Assembly (NCBI GenBank): GCA_963783355.1
Contig: CAWANF010000009.1
Coordinates: forward strand, 62,001 to 126,000
Reading direction: 5' to 3'
DNA from: CAWANF01 sp963783355
GTDB lineage: Bacteria > Bacteroidota > Rhodothermia > Balneolales > DATFMH01
Length of the DNA: 64,000 nucleotides
A model generated the notes under the pieces. The model did no database searches. It saw only the letters and a list, made by a program, of their open reading frames with translations, and had not been told where the DNA came from. This document shows, piece after piece, positions 35,420 to 44,800 of this stretch. Within the stretch, counting starts at the first letter, position 1. Every line of letters begins with the position of its first letter. The position numbers were made by a program, and so were the translations under genes.

Positions 35420-35823
35420 ATGAAACGATTAATATGGCCATATGTGGGACTATTGGCATTTCTGATCAGTTGCAGTTTAAAAGGTTTTAATGATTCCGGT
35501 CCGATTGCTTATCAAACCGAAATTTTAGCCGCTTATGCCATACCAAAGACTGTGGCACCAGGTGATACAACCCAATTTGTGTGCATTATTGCTGATAGTA
35601 CCAACAACAAGTATAAATTTTACTGGTTCATACCTGATGGGACTCCTATTGGGGGGGAAAAACTACATTTAGTGGTATAGAAACGTATGTTACTTCGAGC
35701 AATCAAATTAAATGGAAGGCCCCCAATAAAACAGGTGCGTATGATTTTACAGTATTCGTTGACGACAGTTCATCAAGCTTTGCTATGCCAGTGGGAGGTT
35801 TCGAGGTTAATGTAAAACAGTAA
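35420..35823 (+). pseudogene. Small Ig-like lipoprotein, off-frame at a G7 tract
   Basis: ATG 35420 with GGGAG upstream; signal peptide MKRLIWPYVGLLAFLISC with Cys18. The frame runs YQTEILAAYAIPKTVAPGDTTQFVC to GGEKLHLVV and a stop at 35678. Adding one G to the run of seven G at 35651-35657 opens the frame to TAA 35821-35823, giving GKTTFSGIETYVTSSNQIKW ... FEVNVKQ, a normal family C-terminus. So it is a single-base frameshift at a homopolymer: a dead copy, a phase-off copy, or a sequencing error. Confidence 0.7.
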
Positions 35824-35971
35824 TGAAATATCACGGGATGAACCAGTTCACTTTGTAAGGTTCCGGGTATCAAAGTATCGGTTATTTAACGGTTTTATAA
35901 ATAATAAGGATAATCAAAATCCGAATATTTACTTCTCGAACATCAACCTTTAAATAACTTTTCATACTATA

Positions 35972-36640
35972 ATGGACTACGATCCTCAAAAAGGAAGCCG
36001 CCGTTCACTCCGGCATCCCGGACATAACTACTCATCAGCAGGATATTATTTCATCACCATTAGTACGCATCAAAAGGAACATCTTTTCGGCGAAATTCAC
36101 CATCCTGTCATGAAATTAAACGACTTCGGCCTTATAGCAGCCCGTTATTGGAAAAATATCCCGGAACGATACGAAGGAACACACTTGGACGAATGGATCA
36201 TCATGCCCAACCATATCCATGGGATTGTCGTTATTGAGCGTGATAATACAGCCAAAGGAGAAACGGCCGGTAGGGAAAACACAATTCAGGATAAGCACGA
36301 AAGGGCAATTCATGAATTGCCCTTTACTTCATTCCACTCTCCAAACTCACGCAACAGGTCGCCGTTCCCCTCATCCGACCACTCGGATTCATCCTATCCT
36401 AAACCTCAAACCAGCCAAGAACAGCGGCGAAAAAGCAGGCGTATCATGTTGTTGCCTAAGATCATTGGCTGGTACAAAATGAACGTATCGAAAGAAATCA
36501 ACAGGATGCGAGGAACCCCGGGAGAAGATGTCTGGCTGAGAAACTATTATGATCATATTATACGGAATCAAAAAGCACTGAAAAATGTCCGGAACTATAT
36601 AGTCAAAAACCCTATAAAATGGAATGCCGGGAATCACTAA
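35972..36640 (+). CDS. REP-associated tyrosine transposase (RAYT, Y1 HUH family)
   Basis: 222 residues. The N-terminal part (YYFITISTHQKEHLFGEI ... DEWIIMPNHIHGIVVIE) is the TnpA_REP fold with HUH motif H81-I-H83. A catalytic tyrosine candidate is Y168 in LPKIIGWYKMNVSKEINRMRG. RAYTs are single-copy domesticated relatives of IS200/IS605 transposases that act on REP palindromes. Residues 95-155 form a low-complexity insert. A REP-like palindrome TCCCGAAAGCCTTCGGGA occurs 1.4 kb downstream in the tRNA-Met copies. The gene lies at the end of the broken cargo array. Confidence 0.88.
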   Translation: MDYDPQKGSRRSLRHPGHNYSSAGYYFITISTHQKEHLFGEIHHPVMKLNDFGLIAARYWKNIPERYEGTHLDEWIIMPNHIHGIVVIERDNTAKGETAGRENTIQDKHERAIHELPFTSFHSPNSRNRSPFPSSDHSDSSYPKPQTSQEQRRKSRRIMLLPKIIGWYKMNVSKEINRMRGTPGEDVWLRNYYDHIIRNQKALKNVRNYIVKNPIKWNAGNH

Positions 36641-36715
36641 ATGGAACGAAAATAAATGGGTAAATGCTTTATCAAAGCAGGGTTAAAAACGTAACAATCA
36701 TTAAACGGAGAAACT

Positions 36716-37141
36716 ATGAAACGATATGCTTCAGCTGTTTGGAAAGGTGGACTGAAAGACGGTAACGGGACGATGTCGACTAAAAGCGGGGTCCTGGACA
36801 ATACGCAATATTCCTTCAGCACACGTTTTGAGAATGGCATTGGAACAAATCCCGAAGAATTAATTGGGGCCGCTCATGCCGGCTGCTTTTCCATGGCCTT
36901 TTCAGCTGAACTGGGAAAACTGGATATCACTCCGGAAAGTATTTCAACATCCGCTACCGTCACTTTCGACAAAACCGATGCCGGGTTTACGGTTACGGCC
37001 ATTCATCTGGACATGAAAGCTAAAATACCTCAGATAGACAAGAAGACGTTCGAAGCGGCCGCCAATAACGCCAAAAAGAACTGCCCCATCTCGAGATTAT
37101 TAAAAGCGGAAATTACGATGGACGCCCAACTGGAAAAGTAG
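36716..37141 (+). CDS. OsmC-family peroxiredoxin
   Basis: 141 residues, the full OsmC length. Catalytic cysteines are C57 (AHAGCFSMAF) and C123 (NCPISRLL), the arrangement that reduces organic hydroperoxides. The N-terminal strands MKRYASAVWKGGLKDGNGTM and the E-E-L-I-G-A motif are typical. The ATG follows GGAG with a 7-base spacer. No operon partner is evident, with an opposite-type gene context on both sides. Cytoplasmic; probably dihydrolipoamide-dependent, as in the family. Confidence 0.93.
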   Translation: MKRYASAVWKGGLKDGNGTMSTKSGVLDNTQYSFSTRFENGIGTNPEELIGAAHAGCFSMAFSAELGKLDITPESISTSATVTFDKTDAGFTVTAIHLDMKAKIPQIDKKTFEAAANNAKKNCPISRLLKAEITMDAQLEK

Positions 37142-37304
37142 ATGATGAGACCCGGAAACGTAGTATTCAGGTAAGTTAAGTTCATAATTGCCTTATTTTT
37201 AATATAAAATCCGATTGCGTACATTTCGTATAATCTCATGGAGGATGTGCGTTTGCTATGCTACAGGTTTAGCAAATTTTCCATTCACTTTTGCCTGAAC
37301 GATC

Positions 37305-37994
37305 ATGGATTTATACGGACAAAAAAGTGCAAGCCTGCCCCAAAAAACAGTCATCGTCCTGTTGGAAATGCTGTTTCTCTGGCTCTCTTATTGGATACTT
37401 TTCCAGGATGGCGGCGCCTTAATTTTACATTGGCTGGGCATCAAAGAAACAGGTGGCTCTGAAATAAGACGAATCATCATCTTCACCTTTTCTCTGATCG
37501 TTTTTCTGCGATTATCGGTCACGTTATTCTACCTGCTGAAGCGGTACATTCCCTGGGAAGAAAGTTTCAGCATTCCCATCGCTTTTGCCCTCTATTATGT
37601 CGGTTATTCGCTGTTTGTCTTCCATTCCAGCTATACCCTGGGATTGGTGGATTATTTTGCCATACTGCTGTTTCTTTTCGGTTCCTTCCTGAATACATTT
37701 TCCGAATTACAACGGCATTTCTGGAAACAAAAACCGGAACACAAGGGAAAAATTTATACCCGGGGACTTTTTTCTTGGTCCATGCACATCAATTACTTCG
37801 GGGATCTGTGTTGGGTCACGGCCTACGCCCTGATAACCCGGAATATCTATGCCATCGTAATCCCCGTTTTTCTATTCTGTTTCTTCGTCTTCTATAACAT
37901 TCCGAAACTGGACCATTACCTGGCTTCGAAGTATGGGACTGAATTTGAAGCATACCGGCAAAAGACCAAAAAATTCATTCCTTTCGTCTATTAA
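37305..37994 (+). CDS. DUF1295/isoprenylcysteine methyltransferase-like membrane protein
   Basis: 229 residues with six or so hydrophobic segments. The C-terminal part KGKIYTRGLFSWSMHINYFGD ... FYNIPKLDHYLASKYGTEFEAYRQKTKKFIPFVY is characteristic of the steroid 5-alpha-reductase/ICMT-like superfamily (DUF1295), where the G-L-F-x-x-S-x-H-x-N-Y-x-G motif and the terminal E-x-Y-x-x-x-x-K-x-F-I-P motif lie at the active site. Substrate unknown. ATG 37305 is the first start after a gap of 160 bases without other features. Confidence 0.8.
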   Translation: MDLYGQKSASLPQKTVIVLLEMLFLWLSYWILFQDGGALILHWLGIKETGGSEIRRIIIFTFSLIVFLRLSVTLFYLLKRYIPWEESFSIPIAFALYYVGYSLFVFHSSYTLGLVDYFAILLFLFGSFLNTFSELQRHFWKQKPEHKGKIYTRGLFSWSMHINYFGDLCWVTAYALITRNIYAIVIPVFLFCFFVFYNIPKLDHYLASKYGTEFEAYRQKTKKFIPFVY

Positions 37995-38001
37995 TATCGA
38001 C

Positions 38002-38181
<180 letters not shown>

Positions 38182-38221
38182 TTTTGATTCACGGATTCAT
38201 AACGCCTTCCCTTAAACAGTA

Positions 38222-38245
38222 AAGGCCCACCGTTGGGTGAGCCTT
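38222..38245 (-). terminator. Hairpin after tRNA-Met
   Basis: AAGGCCCACC (38222-38231) pairs with GGTGAGCCTT (38236-38245); read on the minus strand it directly follows tRNA-Met. The same hairpin is repeated after the first partial copy, at about 38093-38117. Confidence 0.65.
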
Positions 38246-38248
38246 CTG

Positions 38249-38322
38249 TAGCGTGGGGCGGGATTGAACCGCCGACCTCCGGGTTATGAATCCGACGCTC
38301 TAACCACCTGAGCTACCACGCC
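38249..38322 (-). tRNA. tRNA-Met (CAT)
   Basis: 74 bases on the minus strand. Acceptor GGCGTGG pairs with CCACGCT (one G-T pair), D-arm GCTC/GAGC, anticodon loop TTCATAA with CAT, T-arm GGCGG-TTCAATC-CCGCC, discriminator A, CCA not encoded. The acceptor pairing at position 1 and lack of initiator features point to elongator Met; a CAT-bearing Ile tRNA cannot be fully excluded. Two damaged partial copies follow it. Confidence 0.9.
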
Positions 38323-38644
38323 GTCATTTGCTGAATTCCTGATTTTTCCTCAAAAATTCAGAGCACTAAATATAAACAGCACAAAAGAAAGAAAACAGTC
38401 TCTTTTTCATAAAAAACCATCGCACCTCAAATTAAGCGAAACGAAAAACTGTATTATGAAACTTATACAATTTTAATCGTTTGATAGATGCGCCATTCTC
38501 CATATTTTTAGAGTCTGTTAAATGATGCGTTTCCATCAAATTACTTATTTTACTATCCGTTGATACGATCAGCGAATAGGTTCGGTTTATGAACGGAAAC
38601 CTTAAACATTACTTTTTGAACTTTATTTAATCGCGCATTTTGTC
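38323..38644. other. 322-base gap upstream of proS; nothing recognised
   Basis: AT-rich sequence with no credible frame, tRNA or T-box signature. It must contain the promoter for tRNA-Met (minus strand) and for proS (plus strand). Confidence 0.4.
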
Positions 38645-40114
38645 ATGGCAAAGAAAATAACAAACAGGGAAACAGACTACTCACAATGGTATCTTGATGT
38701 CGTAAAAGAATCCAATCTCGCGGAACATTCTCCGGTGCGTGGATGCATGATCATCAAACCGAACGGATATGCCTTGTGGGAAAACATGCAACGGGCTTTA
38801 GACGATATGTTTAAAGAAACCGGACATCGAAACGCTTATTTTCCACTGTTTATACCGAAATCTTTTCTTTCCAAAGAAGCTAAACACGTCGAAGGCTTCG
38901 CCAAGGAATGCGCCGTTGTCACACACAGCCGGTTGATGGCCACAGAAAACGGGGTGGAAGTTGATCCCGATTCAAAACTGGAAGAAGAATTGATAGTTCG
39001 TCCGACTTCCGAAACCATCATCTGGGACACATACCGGAACTGGATTCAGTCTTACCGTGATTTGCCCATCCTGGTCAATCAATGGGCCAACGTTGTTCGC
39101 TGGGAGATGAGAACGCGCCTCTTCCTGCGTACTATGGAATTCCTTTGGCAGGAAGGCCATACCGCTCACGCAACCAAAGAAGAAGCCCTTGAAGAGACCC
39201 TTCAAATGCTCGAGGTTTACCGCACTTTTGCCGAGGATTACATGGCCATGCCGGTTATTACGGGTACCAAAACCGAGTCGGAACGCTTTGCCGGTGCCGA
39301 CGATACCTATAGCATCGAGGCGTTAATGCAAGATGGGAAAGCCTTACAAGCCGGGACATCACACTTCCTCGGACAAAATTTCGCCAAAGCTTTTGATGTG
39401 ACTTTCCAGGATAAAGATGGCGAGTTAAAACATGTCTGGGCTACAAGCTGGGGAGCTTCCACCCGTCTCATTGGCGGACTCATCATGACTCATTCCGATG
39501 ACAATGGCTTGGTCTTGCCCCCGAAACTGGCTCCAATACAGGTCGTTATCGTTCCGATCTTTAAAACGGATGAAGAACAAAGCCTCGTCATGGAATACAG
39601 CGAATTGATAAAAAAAGAATTAAAAGACCGCAACATCCGCACCAAACTTGATGATCGCGATCAATACAAACCGGGCTGGAAATTCGCACAGAATGAAGTA
39701 GAAGGAACACCAATCCGGATTGCTGTCGGCCCCCGCGACGTCGCCAACAATAAGGTTGAAATTGCACGTCGTGATCTGTTATCCAAAGAATTGATATCAC
39801 GTGAATCTTTGGGCGATGTTGTTTCAGACCTTTTAATTGAAATTCAGTCGAATCTTTTTGAAAGAGCAAAAAAATTCAGAGACGAAAATACTCATTATGT
39901 CGATACCTACGATGATTTTAAAAAGGTATTGAACGAAAAAGGCGGATTTATTTACGCTCATTGGGATGGAACGGCTGAAACCGAAGCAAAAATCCAGGAA
40001 GAGACCAAAGCGACTATTCGTTGTATTCCTCTTAAAGAAGATCATGAGCAGGGTAAATGTATCATATCAGGAAAACCTTCGAAAAGACGTGTTCTTTTTG
40101 CCCGTGCCTACTAA
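38645..40114 (+). CDS. proS: Prolyl-tRNA synthetase, short archaeal/eukaryal-type
   Basis: 489 residues. It charges tRNA-Pro. This is the class IIa enzyme without the bacterial editing insertion: the N-terminus reads ETDYSQWYLDVVKESNLAEHSPVRGCMIIKPNGYALWE, motif 2 is around VVRWEMRTRLFLRTMEFLWQEGHTAHA, and motif 3 around GASTRLIGGLIMTH. The anticodon-binding domain follows (PIQVVIVPIF), then the extra C-terminal zinc-binding-like domain ending CIISGKPSKRRVLFARAY, typical of this type. The type is common in Bacteroidota and relatives. Confidence 0.95.
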   Translation: MAKKITNRETDYSQWYLDVVKESNLAEHSPVRGCMIIKPNGYALWENMQRALDDMFKETGHRNAYFPLFIPKSFLSKEAKHVEGFAKECAVVTHSRLMATENGVEVDPDSKLEEELIVRPTSETIIWDTYRNWIQSYRDLPILVNQWANVVRWEMRTRLFLRTMEFLWQEGHTAHATKEEALEETLQMLEVYRTFAEDYMAMPVITGTKTESERFAGADDTYSIEALMQDGKALQAGTSHFLGQNFAKAFDVTFQDKDGELKHVWATSWGASTRLIGGLIMTHSDDNGLVLPPKLAPIQVVIVPIFKTDEEQSLVMEYSELIKKELKDRNIRTKLDDRDQYKPGWKFAQNEVEGTPIRIAVGPRDVANNKVEIARRDLLSKELISRESLGDVVSDLLIEIQSNLFERAKKFRDENTHYVDTYDDFKKVLNEKGGFIYAHWDGTAETEAKIQEETKATIRCIPLKEDHEQGKCIISGKPSKRRVLFARAY

Positions 40115-40268
40115 ATTATTTTAGAATACAGGCAATTTTTCAACTCCATATCCGTAATTAAGGATTCCAGGAAGTTCTGTATTAATAAGTTTTAAGATCA
40201 TGTCTTCCTTCCCGAAAGATGGGTAGTCTTTTCGCATTAAAGATGTAGATTTGAAATAAAAGGATATA

Positions 40269-40949
40269 ATGCCAGATAATCATTTAAAGAGCTCTGAATC
40301 TTATCTTTCTAAAAGGCACGAATCCTTTACTTCGCTGGCAGCCAGATACATTTCTGATGCCTTTAACCCCCTGATTTTGCCACCTGTTCTTTTTGCAATC
40401 AGTTTATATTTAACGGGTTATGAGCATCGTCAGATACTGAGTATTTTTTTAATAGCTCTCCTGTTTTTTACAATCATCCCGATACTGATTATCTATTTTT
40501 TTAAAAGCAGAAATTATATTCGGAATTTTGATATCTCGGATCTGCAAGAACGGAAAAGGCCCTTCATCGTTATCATTTTTTCCTATGTCCTGGGTTTCCT
40601 GTTTTTTTTAAAATGGTTTGACACTGGTCACCTTTTACCCGTTTATCTTACGATCTGTTATATCGTCAACGCCCTGATTGGGTTTCTGATTACAACAAAG
40701 TGGAAGATCAGTATCCATTCGGCGGGCATCGCCTCGTTCAGTTCGGCCCTTTTTTTCTTTCATAATTTTCAAATCATCCACAATGATTTTTTTCTGGGTC
40801 AAATAATCATTTGGTTATCATTCATCTTAATTCCTATTATTATGTGGGCAAGGATTCATCTTAAAGAACATACGTTTGCCCAAACGTTAGCAGGAGCGCT
40901 TATTGGATTCACGATAACATATCTTCAATTGAGTATCATGATGAGATAA
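40269..40949 (+). CDS. PAP2-superfamily-like membrane protein
   Basis: 226 residues, about six hydrophobic segments. It keeps loosely spaced PAP2 motifs: ERKRPF (K-x-R-P), SIHSAG (the P-S-G-H position) and ARIHLKEHTFAQTLAGALIGF (S-R-x5-H-x3-D position, with Q in place of D). Such degenerate PAP2 proteins are frequent in Bacteroidota and may act on polyprenyl phosphates, but catalysis here is doubtful. It ends 9 bases before nnr, so the two are likely co-transcribed. Confidence 0.7.
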   Translation: MPDNHLKSSESYLSKRHESFTSLAARYISDAFNPLILPPVLFAISLYLTGYEHRQILSIFLIALLFFTIIPILIIYFFKSRNYIRNFDISDLQERKRPFIVIIFSYVLGFLFFLKWFDTGHLLPVYLTICYIVNALIGFLITTKWKISIHSAGIASFSSALFFFHNFQIIHNDFFLGQIIIWLSFILIPIIMWARIHLKEHTFAQTLAGALIGFTITYLQLSIMMR

Positions 40950-40958
40950 ACAATACAC

Positions 40959-42494
40959 ATGATGAAAATTCCCGCAGCTTATAAAATCTGTACGGCTCAA
41001 GAATGCCGCGACCTGGATGCAACCACCATCAATAATTTGGGCATTCCGGGATTTACTCTAATGGAAATTGCCGGAGCTAAAACGGCGGAATATTTATTAC
41101 AAGAAATTGAACCCGGATCTCGCGGACTGTTTTTATGTGGAAAGGGAAATAATGCCGGTGACGCCCTCGTGGTCGCACGTCATTTATTCAGAAATGATAT
41201 TTCTTCAACGATTGTATTTGTTGGAGGTACCGGATCCATGTCAGAGGATGCATCAAAAAATTTTACAATACTGAAAAAACTTCGGGACGAATTTCCTTCC
41301 GGGTCTGCCGAAATATCGTTTATCGAAAAATGGTCCGACGATATATCGTTGTTCGAATCCTGTGACTTTATAATCGACGGAATGCTGGGAACCGGCCTGA
41401 ACAGCGAACTCAGAGGAGATTACATCCAGGCCGTCCATTTGACGAATAACAGTTCTGCTAAAGTTTATTCTATAGATATTCCAACAGGATTACAGGCCGA
41501 TACCGGACTTAAGCTTGGAGACAGCATTGTCGCCGATAAGACTTTCACATACGGAGCTCTCAAAACCGGATTCTATTTCAATGACGGTCCTGATGTGACT
41601 GGTGATGTCATTTATTGCGATCTTGGATTTCCGCCTGTCAAATTTTCGGATAAACAACGATATCTCATTGATGAAAGCTGGGTTTCAAAACAAAGCGTGC
41701 CGCACCATTCTCCCCGCCATAAATATGAAGCGGGAGTCCTCTATGTAATTGCCGGCTCTCCCGGCCTGACCGGTGCCGCCATGCTGGCCGCTAAAAGTGC
41801 CTGGGCGGAAGGACTTGGAGCGGTCATAATGATTACTCCACAAGGACTTTCAACTATATTTGAGACGAACCTGATTCAACAAGTCAAACATCCGATTGGT
41901 GAATCAAATGATTTGTGGTTCAAACCGGAACATGTTGACGAAGTAATTGATATTATCAGTAACAGAAAAGGGACTGTTTTACTGGGACCCGGACTGGGGC
42001 GAAATGAAGAAACGGTTCGTTTTGTTCAGCAATTTTTATCTAAAAACAGTGAAAATGTTATTATTGATGCAGACGGTTTATGGTGCCTGTCACAATTATC
42101 GGAATGGCCCGTATCCGCTGATATTCCCTGCGTATTGACTCCACACCCCGGGGAACTTACACAATTGACAGACCAAAAAATAAACGACGATTATCATCGT
42201 CTTCAAATAGCTGAAGAATACAGTTCGAAACAAGGTTGCACAGTCATATCCAAAGGGATGCCTTCTGTTGTATGCCATCCGGATGGACAAAGTTTTATTA
42301 CAAATTATGATACAACTGTTTTTGCACGTACAGGTTACGGAGACGTCCTCGCGGGTAAAGTCGCCGCTAAATGTGCGCTCGGGTATGAACAGCTATTAGG
42401 CTGTGTATCTTCATTAATCGACGGAAAACGCAAATATGAACAGGCACTCAGAAGTAATACAACCAGAGTTCCCGAACCCTTTGACCTTATATGA
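40959..42494 (+). CDS. nnr: Bifunctional NAD(P)H-hydrate epimerase/dehydratase
   Basis: 511 residues. The N-terminal YjeF_N domain (about 1-220) epimerises damaged NAD(P)H-hydrate: LMEIAGAKTAE, CGKGNNAGDALVVARHL, IDGMLGTGL and SIDIPTGL. The C-terminal ribokinase-like domain (about 235-505) dehydrates it using ADP or ATP: VIAGSPGLTGAAMLAAKSA, LGPGLGR, IDADGLW, LTPHPGEL and TGYGDVLAG, where most homologues have GTGD. The next gene overlaps its stop by 4 bases. Confidence 0.94.
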   Translation: MMKIPAAYKICTAQECRDLDATTINNLGIPGFTLMEIAGAKTAEYLLQEIEPGSRGLFLCGKGNNAGDALVVARHLFRNDISSTIVFVGGTGSMSEDASKNFTILKKLRDEFPSGSAEISFIEKWSDDISLFESCDFIIDGMLGTGLNSELRGDYIQAVHLTNNSSAKVYSIDIPTGLQADTGLKLGDSIVADKTFTYGALKTGFYFNDGPDVTGDVIYCDLGFPPVKFSDKQRYLIDESWVSKQSVPHHSPRHKYEAGVLYVIAGSPGLTGAAMLAAKSAWAEGLGAVIMITPQGLSTIFETNLIQQVKHPIGESNDLWFKPEHVDEVIDIISNRKGTVLLGPGLGRNEETVRFVQQFLSKNSENVIIDADGLWCLSQLSEWPVSADIPCVLTPHPGELTQLTDQKINDDYHRLQIAEEYSSKQGCTVISKGMPSVVCHPDGQSFITNYDTTVFARTGYGDVLAGKVAAKCALGYEQLLGCVSSLIDGKRKYEQALRSNTTRVPEPFDLI

Positions 42495-42907
42495 AAATAA
42501 ATTCGGTAATTTCGATACTTGCCAATAAAAAAATATTAATTAGTCTGCTGATATTGTGGACTATCCTTACGCTGTATCTGACACTCCTGCCCACCAACTA
42601 TATTGGCCATTTTAAAGTTTACCATTACGATAAAATAGGCCATGCCGGCATGTTTTTGGGCTGGACGTATTTACTTGGTTTATTCCTTCATTTCAAGAAT
42701 AAACTCACTAACTCAGTGTTATTTTTAACCTGTGGGTCTGGAATTTTATTTGGTGGTTTGATAGAAATTTTGCAATATATACTTCCCTTTCACAGGGACG
42801 CTCAACTTGGAGACTTCGTGGCCGATTTCATTGGTTGTGCCATCGCTTTTTATCTGCTGATTTTAAGCCGGAGGAAATTTAATTTCAGCACTGACCCAAT
42901 TGCTTAA
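42491..42907 (+). CDS. VanZ-like membrane protein
   Basis: 138 residues with four hydrophobic segments. The segment YDKIGHAGMFLGWTYLLGLFL and GGLIEILQYILPFHRDAQLGDFVADFIGCAIAF are the VanZ family signatures. The family is named for a teicoplanin-resistance accessory protein, but most chromosomal members have no known role. It starts within the nnr stop (ATGA), so it is translated together with nnr. Confidence 0.88.
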   Translation: MKINSVISILANKKILISLLILWTILTLYLTLLPTNYIGHFKVYHYDKIGHAGMFLGWTYLLGLFLHFKNKLTNSVLFLTCGSGILFGGLIEILQYILPFHRDAQLGDFVADFIGCAIAFYLLILSRRKFNFSTDPIA

Positions 42908-43103
42908 ATCTAAGCTTAACAAAAATATATAAATAAGTGCACCTTTTTACATCTATTAATATTAATTATAATAGACTTAATAATTAATAGGGTTTTAAGC
43001 TGATATATGTAAAAAAAGCCAAATTATTGGCAAGGCATTAATATTATTGTATATTTTGAATTAAATACTTAAATAACTACCTACTAACTCAGAAGACCAG
43101 ATT

Positions 43104-43772
43104 ATGTCCATATTAGAACGTAAAAAACCGGAAGTGGATCTCCGTAATTATTATAACCTGTATTTGCAGGCAGGTTTAATTGTTGCGTTGATAGTACTTT
43201 TGATCATATTCAAAATGCCGTACCACCCGAAGAACTCCCAGTCTTTTGCACCACCTCCACAAGAGACCATCAAGATGGACCAGATTGTGCAAACGAAACA
43301 AGATGTTAAACCACCGCCACCTCCCCGGCCACCTGTTCCTGTAGCAGTACCGAACGATCAGGTTATCAATGATGCCCCGATAGATTTGAATACCGAATTA
43401 AATCTGAATGCACCGCTTGACATGCCTCCTCCTCCGCCACCTGCAAAAAAGGAAGATAATAAAGAGGATCAGGTTTTTGTTGTAGTAGAACGAATGCCCA
43501 AGCTTATAGGCGGACTCGCTGCACTACAAAAGAATATTGTTTATCCTGAACTGGCCCGTAAAGCCGGCATTGAAGGACGGGTATATGTTGAGTTTGTCGT
43601 TGATGAACACGGACACGTAATGAATCCTAAGGTTGTACGCGGTATCGGCGGAGGTTGCGACGAAGAAGCTTTAAAAGCTGTTCGTAAAGCTCATTTCACT
43701 CCTGGAATGCAACGCGGACATCCGGTAAAAGTTCGTTATAGCTTACCAATTGTTTTCAAACTGCAAAACTAA
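43104..43772 (+). CDS. tonB: Energy transducer TonB, first of a tandem pair
   Basis: 222 residues. One N-terminal membrane helix (LQAGLIVALIVLLIIFKM), a periplasmic proline-rich spacer (PPPPPRPPVPVAVPN and PPPPPPAKKE), then the TonB C-terminal domain (IVYPELARKAGIEGRVYVEFVVDEHGHVMNPKVVRGIGGGCDEEALKAVRKAHFTPG). It couples the inner-membrane proton force to outer-membrane receptors. It is closely related to the next gene and ends in its own terminator. No exbB/exbD is nearby. Confidence 0.92.
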   Translation: MSILERKKPEVDLRNYYNLYLQAGLIVALIVLLIIFKMPYHPKNSQSFAPPPQETIKMDQIVQTKQDVKPPPPPRPPVPVAVPNDQVINDAPIDLNTELNLNAPLDMPPPPPPAKKEDNKEDQVFVVVERMPKLIGGLAALQKNIVYPELARKAGIEGRVYVEFVVDEHGHVMNPKVVRGIGGGCDEEALKAVRKAHFTPGMQRGHPVKVRYSLPIVFKLQN

Positions 43773-43796
43773 AAGTTCGCGTTAAATATTTTTTAC

Positions 43797-43829
43797 AAAG
43801 GCATGTCTGTTCCGCAGGCATGCCTTTTT
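43797..43829 (+). terminator. Terminator between the two tonB genes
   Basis: AAAGGCATG (43797-43805) pairs with CATGCCTTT and is followed by T; the loop contains TCTGTTCCGCAGG. Confidence 0.8.
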
Positions 43830-44047
43830 GCGTTATGGGTAACTTGTTTTTTTTTAATTAGTTTCAAATATTTTGCCTCTCTTTCTTATTGTAAAAAAAA
43901 TTATCAGAGCAATAAATCCATATTATATACGTGTTTATAATGTAGCTTGTTTGTATATAATACAGTTATATACAAGTTTTTGGCCAGGTAAAATTCAATA
44001 TCCTGGTTTGTCTTTAGTTGAAACACTAATTCAGACTATCATACCTT

Positions 44048-44722
44048 ATGAGTCAAAGTATTTTAAACAGAAAAAAACCAGCATCAGATCTTCGCAATTA
44101 TTATAACCTCTATATCGAGGTTGGTATGGTTGTGGCTTTGGTAATTCTATTAGTCGTCTTTAAAGTTCCCTACAATCCAAAAAGTTCGGAAAATTTTACC
44201 ACGCCCGAACAGGAAACAGTTAAAATGCAGAAAGTGGTTCAAACCAAACAGGAAACGAAACCACCACCACCACCTGTTCCCCAGGTTCCTGTTGCTGTAC
44301 CAAATAGCCAGGTGATCAATGATGCTCCTATCGATTTAAATGCTGAATTAAATCTGAACGCACCATTAAATACACCTCCTCCCCCACCTCCCAGCAAGAA
44401 AAAACAAGATAACGACCAGCAGGTATTCGTCGTTGTCGAAAAAATGCCTAAACTCATTGGCGGGCTGGCAGGACTTCAGAAAAAAATCACATATCCGGAA
44501 TTAGCACGTAAAGCCGGTATAGAAGGCCGCGTTTATATCGAATTTGTCGTCGATAAACACGGGAATGTAGTCAATCCTAAAGTAGTACGTGGTATCGGTG
44601 GCGGATGCGATGCTGAAGCTTTAAAAGTTGTTAAAAAAGCACATTTTGTTCCTGGAATGCAACGTGGACGTCCTGTAAATGTTCGATATAGTTTACCTAT
44701 CGTTTTCAAATTGCAGGATTAA
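44048..44722 (+). CDS. tonB: Energy transducer TonB, second of a tandem pair
   Basis: 224 residues, the same architecture as the first copy: helix VGMVVALVILLVVFKV, spacer PPPPVPQVPVAVPN and PPPPPPSKKK, TonB domain ending RVNVRYSLPIVFKLQD-like (RPVNVRYSLPIVFKLQD). Shared blocks such as INDAPIDLNAELNLNAPL show a duplication. The separate upstream region and terminators suggest independent expression, possibly for different receptors or conditions. Confidence 0.92.
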   Translation: MSQSILNRKKPASDLRNYYNLYIEVGMVVALVILLVVFKVPYNPKSSENFTTPEQETVKMQKVVQTKQETKPPPPPVPQVPVAVPNSQVINDAPIDLNAELNLNAPLNTPPPPPPSKKKQDNDQQVFVVVEKMPKLIGGLAGLQKKITYPELARKAGIEGRVYIEFVVDKHGNVVNPKVVRGIGGGCDAEALKVVKKAHFVPGMQRGRPVNVRYSLPIVFKLQD

Positions 44723-44749
44723 CGACAAAAACATAGTTTAAACACAAAA

Positions 44750-44788
44750 AAAAGCACAATCGAAGATTACGGTTGTGCTTTTTTTTAT
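44750..44788. terminator. Bidirectional terminator between tonB and NUDIX gene
   Basis: AAAAGCACAATCG pairs with CGGTTGTGCTTTT, with A and T runs on the two sides, so it can end transcription in both directions between the converging genes. Confidence 0.85.
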
Positions 44789-44800
44789 TTCATTCAATTC

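Noticed and set aside
31168..35823. A second complete integrative element outside attR
   Set aside because: No integrase, no att repeat on its right side; only broken cargo units are seen, so at most the remains of one.
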